A DNA stretch of 10,138 nucleotides from NCBI GenBank assembly GCA_024278715.1, contig JAJRSN010000056.1, positions 1 to 10,138 of the forward strand. Reading direction: 5' to 3'. This document shows, piece by piece, positions 7,801 to 10,138 of the stretch; position 1 is the first letter of the stretch, and each line of letters begins with the position of its first letter. A program made the position numbers and the translations under genes. Below the pieces are notes generated by a model, which saw nothing but the letters and a program-made list of their open reading frames with translations, ran no database searches and was not told the origin of the DNA. Origin of the DNA: Calditrichota bacterium. Its GTDB lineage: Bacteria > Calditrichota > Calditrichia > Calditrichales > Calditrichaceae.

Positions 7801-7918
7801 CCGCGGCAACGGATTAAAAAACATGCGGGAAAGAGCGGAAAGAATTAACGGTCGGTTAAAAGTCCTTTCAAAACCTAAAGAAGGAACTCAAATCATTTTT
7901 GAAGGAAAACTACCCTAA
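4808..7918 (+). CDS. Two-component-regulator-propeller sensor histidine kinase (HisKA_3 type)
   Basis: A 1036-residue membrane sensor kinase. A signal peptide (1-20, cleavage after THA) exports a large sensor with 14 WxGTxxGGLxRxD-type blades (first Trp at 54, last blade near 661). This is the number expected for two seven-bladed propellers. A Y_Y_Y Ig-like domain (about 715-783), one membrane helix (about 797-815) and a short coiled coil lead to the dimerisation domain. The phosphorylated His is H845 in DFHDELGHR, the HPK7 pattern of NarX/DegS-like kinases. The ATPase domain has an N-box Asn (N959), DDGTG (987-991) and GNGL (1000-1003). It should sense a periplasmic ligand and phosphorylate the regulator encoded next door. 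Unlike many Bacteroides homologues it has no fused receiver or AraC domain. The start is set by CGGAG 7 bp upstream and by the signal peptide. The open frame back to 4538 runs through repeats and the promoter. Ligand unknown. Confidence 0.93.
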   Translation: MHRAALIFSILFFSILQTHADHRKNITFEHLTADDGLAQNNIQSILQDKTGFMWFGTQDGLSRYDGYSFLNYTHDPADSNSVSNNSVFSIFEDETSLWIGNAGDLNILNKLNGSFSKLPVKGVTNIVRDSSGVYWIGSLLNGLYAYNPANDSLFRYTPKNSALSCDRIFCLYKDKNGNIWIGTQFGGLNLLKRENGKISFTNFTHDPQNPYSISSNTIASICQDSSGNYWLGTDGRGLNRLDKSGKFTNFVHDPKDKNSLPGNKIYSIVYDHYSKSLWIGTYNNGLSRLSQDENGKFIFTNYRHDPTDPNSLSNNFINQLYLDKNRTLWIGTSGNGVDRLSLPKINFRKYSRENGNPSSLSGNNVWSFVQNSDGKIWVGTNRGVSCLKKRTTSGARFVNYNFFEAEDPGKHFQVRKLLKGKNGFLWLGILGKGLAEFNYNTGQIRFFPEITESLRIPAQFLYTICDDQSGNLWLGGNGTGLSGYDKKSGKYYYLNLFRDAFTDSLHKGWVCVIHRDGKGILWLGTWNEGLARYNPQNRSIRFFIRRKDDPQSINNNGVLSIHESKRDPDILWLGTYGGGLNRFDKRTQTFSHITVKEGLPNNVIYGIIEDDHNNLWLSTNKGLAMYNPENGAVKIYTQKDGLIGNEFNMGAYFKSREGEVFFGGNNGFISFFPEAVINPYPPEIVFTSFKRYGKEIHSGTFLNSLKKIEIPYYKRNVFSFEFVALHYKDSKKNVYAYKMEGFDPDWVYCGTNREAIYMNLDPGKYTFRVKAANCDGIWNESGIFMDVIILPPFWRTHWFITLSGIMIFMTLFLAHRLRLKQMIRLERAKAEEREKIRRKMATDFHDELGHRVIKISLLSKMLSSRLNKNKPAIKQYLEQMQENADNLFEEMKNFVWELDPQKDTVYDLMSQLKNFSSKLFDNTDIAFQIEGLTSQLEELKLPGEWRQNLLRIFKEGMTNILKHADGCTAVSLIIVCRDNQLQIKLEDDGTGFNPQHSTRGNGLKNMRERAERINGRLKVLSKPKEGTQIIFEGKLP

Positions 7919-7932
7919 TGGATAGTTTTTTT
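7906..7932 (+). terminator. Candidate intrinsic terminator or attenuator at the kinase stop codon
   Basis: AAAACTA (7906-7912) pairs with TAGTTTT (7923-7929). One C-A mismatch separates this from two inner C-G pairs around a TAAT loop, and a run of seven T follows (7926-7932). The stem is A/T-rich, so termination may be partial. It contains the kinase stop codon (7916-7918). The same bases form the operator-like dyad listed separately, so the hairpin could be a by-product of a protein-binding palindrome. Confidence 0.45.
7908..7927. promoter_or_regulatory. Operator-like dyad, copy 1, upstream of the response regulator
   Basis: AACTACCC-TAAT-GGATAGTT is a 20-bp dyad of half-site AACTAYCC. It is centred about 43 bp upstream of the predicted regulator transcription start, where class II activators bind, and the promoter lacks a recognisable -35. 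A second copy, with the two half-sites in swapped order, lies after the regulator gene at 8690-8709. Confidence 0.5.
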
Positions 7933-7945
7933 CGCCTTATTTTTG

Positions 7946-7954
7946 TGCTATAAT
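7946..7954 (+). promoter_or_regulatory. Extended -10 promoter for the response regulator
   Basis: TGCTATAAT is a perfect extended -10 (TGnTATAAT). No -35 hexamer is visible; the expected place is occupied by the dyad and T-run. The predicted start near 7960 gives a leader of about 25 nt to the ATG at 7985. Confidence 0.6.
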
Positions 7955-7984
7955 AGAATAAGCTTTCAACAGAAGAAGAACACA

Positions 7985-8608
7985 ATGATAAACGTGGCTA
8001 TTATCGAAGATGATCAACAGCTTCGGGAAAATATAATTTCGTTAATTAATTCCGAATCTGAATTCACATGCGTAGGCGGCTATCCTGACTGTGAAAAGGC
8101 GATCAAATCTTTTCCCCAAAATACACCGGACGTTATTTTAATGGATATTGAATTGCCCGGCATGTCCGGTATTGAGGGCGTAAACGTCATTAAACACAAA
8201 TATCCTCAGGTCGAGATTATCATGCTCACGATTCACGAAGATAATGAATCGGTCTTCGATTCCCTGAGTAACGGCGCTTCGGGATATCTGGTAAAAAACG
8301 CCGAACCCTTGGACTTAATCAATTGCATAGAAGAGGTGTTTAAGGGCGGCGCGCCCATGAGCATGAACATTGCTCGCATGATCATCGACTCTTTTCATAA
8401 ATATCCGCCGGAAGAAGCTCTGACCCATCGTGAATCCGAGGTATTGCACAAACTCCGCAAAGGCAAAAGTTATAAGGCAATTGCCAACGAATTATTCATC
8501 TCCAAGTCAACGGTTAAATTCCATATTAAAAATATCTACCGCAAATTGCACGTTTTAAACAAGACACAGGCTATTATTAAACATTTCCGTCACGGACTGA
8601 ACGAATAA
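7985..8608 (+). CDS. NarL/LuxR-family response regulator, partner of the propeller kinase
   Basis: A 207-residue regulator of standard length for its class. The receiver domain (1-120) has the acidic pocket E8-D9-D10, phospho-acceptor D54 in LMDIELPGMSG, switch residue T82 and K104. The C-terminal GerE/LuxR helix-turn-helix (about 145-200) has LTHRESEVL followed by KAIANELFISKSTVKFHIKNIYRKL. Phosphorylation by the adjacent HPK7-type kinase should promote dimerisation and binding to inverted half-sites in promoters. I chose the ATG at 7985, which begins directly with the conserved receiver strand. An upstream in-frame TTG at 7943 would add 14 unrelated residues and lies inside the promoter. 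The ribosome site is weak (AGAAGAAG). The gap from the kinase is 66 bp and contains a hairpin and a promoter, so it may be made both with and independently of the kinase. Targets unknown. Confidence 0.94.
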   Translation: MINVAIIEDDQQLRENIISLINSESEFTCVGGYPDCEKAIKSFPQNTPDVILMDIELPGMSGIEGVNVIKHKYPQVEIIMLTIHEDNESVFDSLSNGASGYLVKNAEPLDLINCIEEVFKGGAPMSMNIARMIIDSFHKYPPEEALTHRESEVLHKLRKGKSYKAIANELFISKSTVKFHIKNIYRKLHVLNKTQAIIKHFRHGLNE

Positions 8609-8660
8609 GGTTTTAATACTTTCGAATTTTCAAAAAACAATGCCTCAATAAAAATTCCAT

Positions 8661-8707
8661 CTACCCAAAACGTTAACGTTATTGCCAAAAACTATCCTTT
8701 TGGGTAG
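8661..8707. repeat. Perfect 10-bp inverted repeat around a 12-bp palindrome
   Basis: The arms CTACCCAAAA (8661-8670) and TTTTGGGTAG (8698-8707) match perfectly across a 27-base loop. The palindrome AACGTTAACGTT (8669-8680) overlaps the left arm. The right arm is also half of the dyad at 8690-8709, so two hairpins compete for it. No T-run follows, so this is not a standard terminator. Confidence 0.7.
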
Positions 8708-8709
8708 TT
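8690..8709. promoter_or_regulatory. Operator-like dyad, copy 2, downstream of the response regulator
   Basis: AACTATCC-TTTT-GGGTAGTT is the same 20-bp dyad as at 7908-7927 but in reverse-complement orientation; the similarity extends over about 24 bp with about three differences. It lies 81 bp after the regulator stop and about 245 bp before the next gene, so it could serve that gene's promoter or a looping partner. Confidence 0.45.
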
Positions 8710-8784
8710 GTATTCCGTTTATACGAATATTAAAATGACTAATAGCAATCTTTATTAATCAATAAACTTTTTTAGAATAATAAA

Positions 8785-8839
8785 CCCCAAAATCATTGGG
8801 GAGGTGGGGCTATTTGATTTGGGGAATTTTTCTTTTTTT
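8785..8839 (+). terminator. C4A2/T2G4 hairpin with alternative pairing and T-rich tail
   Basis: CCCCAA (8785-8790) pairs with TTGGGG (8796-8801) over a 5-base loop. The same left arm, as CCCCAAA, can instead pair with TTTGGGG (8818-8824), which is followed by a T-rich tract (8827-8839). It may terminate transcription after the response regulator. Termination is uncertain because the better hairpin is 25 bases from the T tract. Confidence 0.4.
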
Positions 8840-8944
8840 GCATTATCGCTGTTTGTTAAGTATTTAAGGCAAAATTCGTTTTATTAAAATTCAGGCGCTT
8901 TTTAAGTCGTCCAAATTCAGATACTTTTTTAATAATTATGCGAC

Positions 8945-8950
8945 AGGAGG
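8945..8950 (+). promoter_or_regulatory. Shine-Dalgarno site that fixes the start at 8956
   Basis: A perfect AGGAGG lies 5 bp before the ATG at 8956. It falls inside the frame if the upstream ATG at 8938 were used, which argues for the downstream start. Confidence 0.75.
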
Positions 8951-8955
8951 AAACA

Positions 8956-9522
8956 ATGAGATTAATTAAGTTATATTTGGTTTTTCTATTCATTCTGTCA
9001 TTTCTAAATGAAAGTTATTGTCAAACAAATAATAAGCAGACATTCAGATTCCCGGGTGAATATCACTACAAAAAGGCAAAAATCTATTTAAAGAACAACC
9101 TGAGATTTGAGGTAAATGATTTAAAAATCGTCAATGATCATCTGACCTATATGCAAAAGAACACATTCAATACTTCGGAATGTGAATTAGATGACATTCA
9201 AATAATCAAAGTAAGCAAAGGAACATACGCTGCGGAATATGCTTTGTACGGCGGTCTCGTATTTGCTCTTTCTTCGGCTTTGGCAATTGCCCAGACCAAT
9301 GCTGACCCTTATACGGAAGGAAGTATAGACGAAGGAGCGTTTATTGGCGCCTTCACGGCTGCAGGGATACTGATCGGGGGTATTACGGGATCGTTAAAGC
9401 CAAAATGGAAAACCCTTTTTGTCAATGAACAGGCATCCCTTTTTAATCGTCCGTTTCAATACGGTTTAAATCTAAAATCAACAACAAATTACATAGGTTT
9501 AAATTTTCAAATAACTTACTAA
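8956..9522 (+). CDS. Exported protein with two glycine-rich hydrophobic segments, function unknown
   Basis: A 188-residue protein I do not recognise. A signal peptide (1 to about 22, before QTNNKQ) is clear. Cys22 lacks a good lipobox (ESYC), so it is probably not a lipoprotein. Residues 30-90 look like beta-rich soluble sequence. Two hydrophobic Gly/Ala-rich stretches follow (about 95-113 and 127-146, with GGLVFALSSALA and GAFIGAFTAAGILIGG), a pattern like glycine-zipper membrane segments, separated by an acidic loop. The end (NYIGLNFQITY) alternates and finishes in an aromatic residue, as in outer-membrane proteins, but the protein is too short for a typical barrel. The start at 8956 is set by AGGAGG; an ATG at 8938 would add six residues. 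The gene is 29 bp upstream of a DUF4410-like lipoprotein gene, so the two are probably co-transcribed and act together in the envelope. Confidence 0.83.
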   Translation: MRLIKLYLVFLFILSFLNESYCQTNNKQTFRFPGEYHYKKAKIYLKNNLRFEVNDLKIVNDHLTYMQKNTFNTSECELDDIQIIKVSKGTYAAEYALYGGLVFALSSALAIAQTNADPYTEGSIDEGAFIGAFTAAGILIGGITGSLKPKWKTLFVNEQASLFNRPFQYGLNLKSTTNYIGLNFQITY

Positions 9523-9551
9523 ATCATTTTTTCCAAAGGCAGGGGGTAAAA

Positions 9552-10088
9552 ATGTTAAAGTTTAAAAACCTTCTTTTATTAAATGTCTTTTTAATTTCTC
9601 TTCTCATTTTGGGCGGTTGCGCCACTATGGGAAGATATTCATTGGATTATCCTCCGACAGAAAGCACCAAATCTTATGTAAACATTGAGGTGGCGCCGAT
9701 TGAAGTCGGAATTACAAAAGATGAATTGGATCCTGCGACTGTCACCGAACTCAGATACGCAATTATCGAAAAAGTACAAAGACTGGGAATATATCAAAAA
9801 GTTCAGGCAGAACCTATTCCCGATGACCGTACCTTATTAATCAAATGCAAAATCTATGAACTGGACAACGGCAGTCAATTTTTAAGATGGCTGTTGGGAA
9901 TGGGAGCGGGCAAAGCTTATTTGGAGACATTATGCCAGTTTATGGACAAAAAAAACAATAAGGTTATTTCTTCGGGAACTTTCTCAGGAGAAATCAGAGG
10001 AGGTTTTTTTGGAGGTTCTGCAGATCAGGAAAAAATGGCAAAAGACGTCGCTGGAGCAATTGCCCGGTTCCTAAAAAAAGGTAAATAA
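9552..10088 (+). CDS. DUF4410-like lipoprotein
   Basis: A 178-residue lipoprotein. The hydrophobic signal (6-20) ends in lipobox ILGGC with Cys at 23. The body resembles DUF4410 proteins: an N-terminal strand with an acidic turn (about 43-62), a helix (64-80), then the characteristic block RWLLGMGAGKAYLE (112-125), a strand pair ending in KVISSGTFSGEIRGGFFGG (137-155) and a C-terminal amphipathic helix (159-175). The molecular function of that family is unknown; placement in the periplasm or outer membrane follows from the lipobox. Translation starts at ATG 9552 after a strong AGGGGG site 5 bp upstream. The 29-bp gap from the preceding gene suggests one transcript. It could be an output of the two-component system upstream, but nothing in the sequence proves that. 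No terminator is visible in the 50 bp left in the window. Confidence 0.82.
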   Translation: MLKFKNLLLLNVFLISLLILGGCATMGRYSLDYPPTESTKSYVNIEVAPIEVGITKDELDPATVTELRYAIIEKVQRLGIYQKVQAEPIPDDRTLLIKCKIYELDNGSQFLRWLLGMGAGKAYLETLCQFMDKKNNKVISSGTFSGEIRGGFFGGSADQEKMAKDVAGAIARFLKKGK

Positions 10089-10138
10089 CATTTTTAAGAT
10101 GCCATTCTGATTTTGTCGTTAAATCATTAACCCTTAAT

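Larger units (their letters stand above)
8609..8955. other. 347-bp AT-rich spacer with nested inverted repeats and a G-rich hairpin
   Basis: No plausible gene is present. The left part holds a long inverted repeat, a 12-bp palindrome and the second operator-like dyad (8661-8711). The middle holds a C4A/G4 hairpin with alternative pairing (8785-8839). The right part is AT-rich and ends in a strong ribosome site at 8945-8950. I see no convincing promoter for the next gene. Confidence 0.7.

Noticed and set aside
7908..7927. Canonical NarL 7-2-7 operator
   Set aside because: The TACCC/GGATA core resembles NarL heptamers, but the half-sites are 2 bp closer than the 7-2-7 spacing, so I call it only a generic operator-like dyad.
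8838..8866. Promoter TTGCAT-N17-TATTTA for the exported-protein gene
   Set aside because: The spacing is right, but the -10 lacks the final T and matches only three of six bases. It is too weak to list in such AT-rich DNA.

Overview
The window looks like a bacterial chromosome fragment from a Gram-negative lineage with outer-membrane lipoproteins, most likely the FCB group in a broad sense (Calditrichota, KSB1 or Ignavibacteria-like). Three things suggest this. Several proteins are lipoproteins with TPR or SLH modules. The sensor kinase has a large periplasmic two-component-regulator propeller. The control signals are E. coli-like: TTGACA/TATAAT-type promoters with 17-bp spacers and AGGAGG-type Shine-Dalgarno sites, rather than the TTTG/TAnnTTTG promoters and weak ribosome sites of true Bacteroidota. 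The phylum call is inference.

Layout. Positions 1-1698 (+) hold two adjacent membrane family 2 glycosyltransferases; the first is cut by the window edge. They converge, with a 6-bp overlap, on a minus-strand group: a TPR lipoprotein (4033-3029), a tRNA-Gly(CCC) with its own promoter (2950-2879) and a TPR-SLH lipoprotein (2790-1693). A divergent intergenic region (4034-4807) is filled by a mosaic of short tandem repeats of period 7, then 8, then 9, ending just before a good promoter. That promoter leads into a 1036-residue propeller sensor histidine kinase (4808-7918), followed by its NarL/LuxR-type response regulator (7985-8608). After a 347-bp structured AT-rich spacer come two small exported proteins, one membrane-associated and unrecognised, the other a DUF4410-like lipoprotein (8956-10088), probably one operon.

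How the genes fit together. The kinase and regulator form a complete phosphorelay from periplasmic sensing to transcription. In many Bacteroides the same sensor is fused to a receiver and an AraC domain in one polypeptide; here the regulator is separate. The most interesting non-coding signal is a 20-bp dyad (AACTAYCC-N4-GGRTAGTT) that occurs twice, in opposite orientations, just before and just after the regulator gene. The first copy overlaps the kinase stop codon and sits about 43 bp upstream of the predicted start of transcription at an extended -10. It is a candidate autoregulatory operator and/or a terminator hairpin that uncouples kinase from regulator.

Two genes have long in-frame upstream extensions that should not be annotated as protein. 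One runs back through the tRNA and the other through the tandem repeats.
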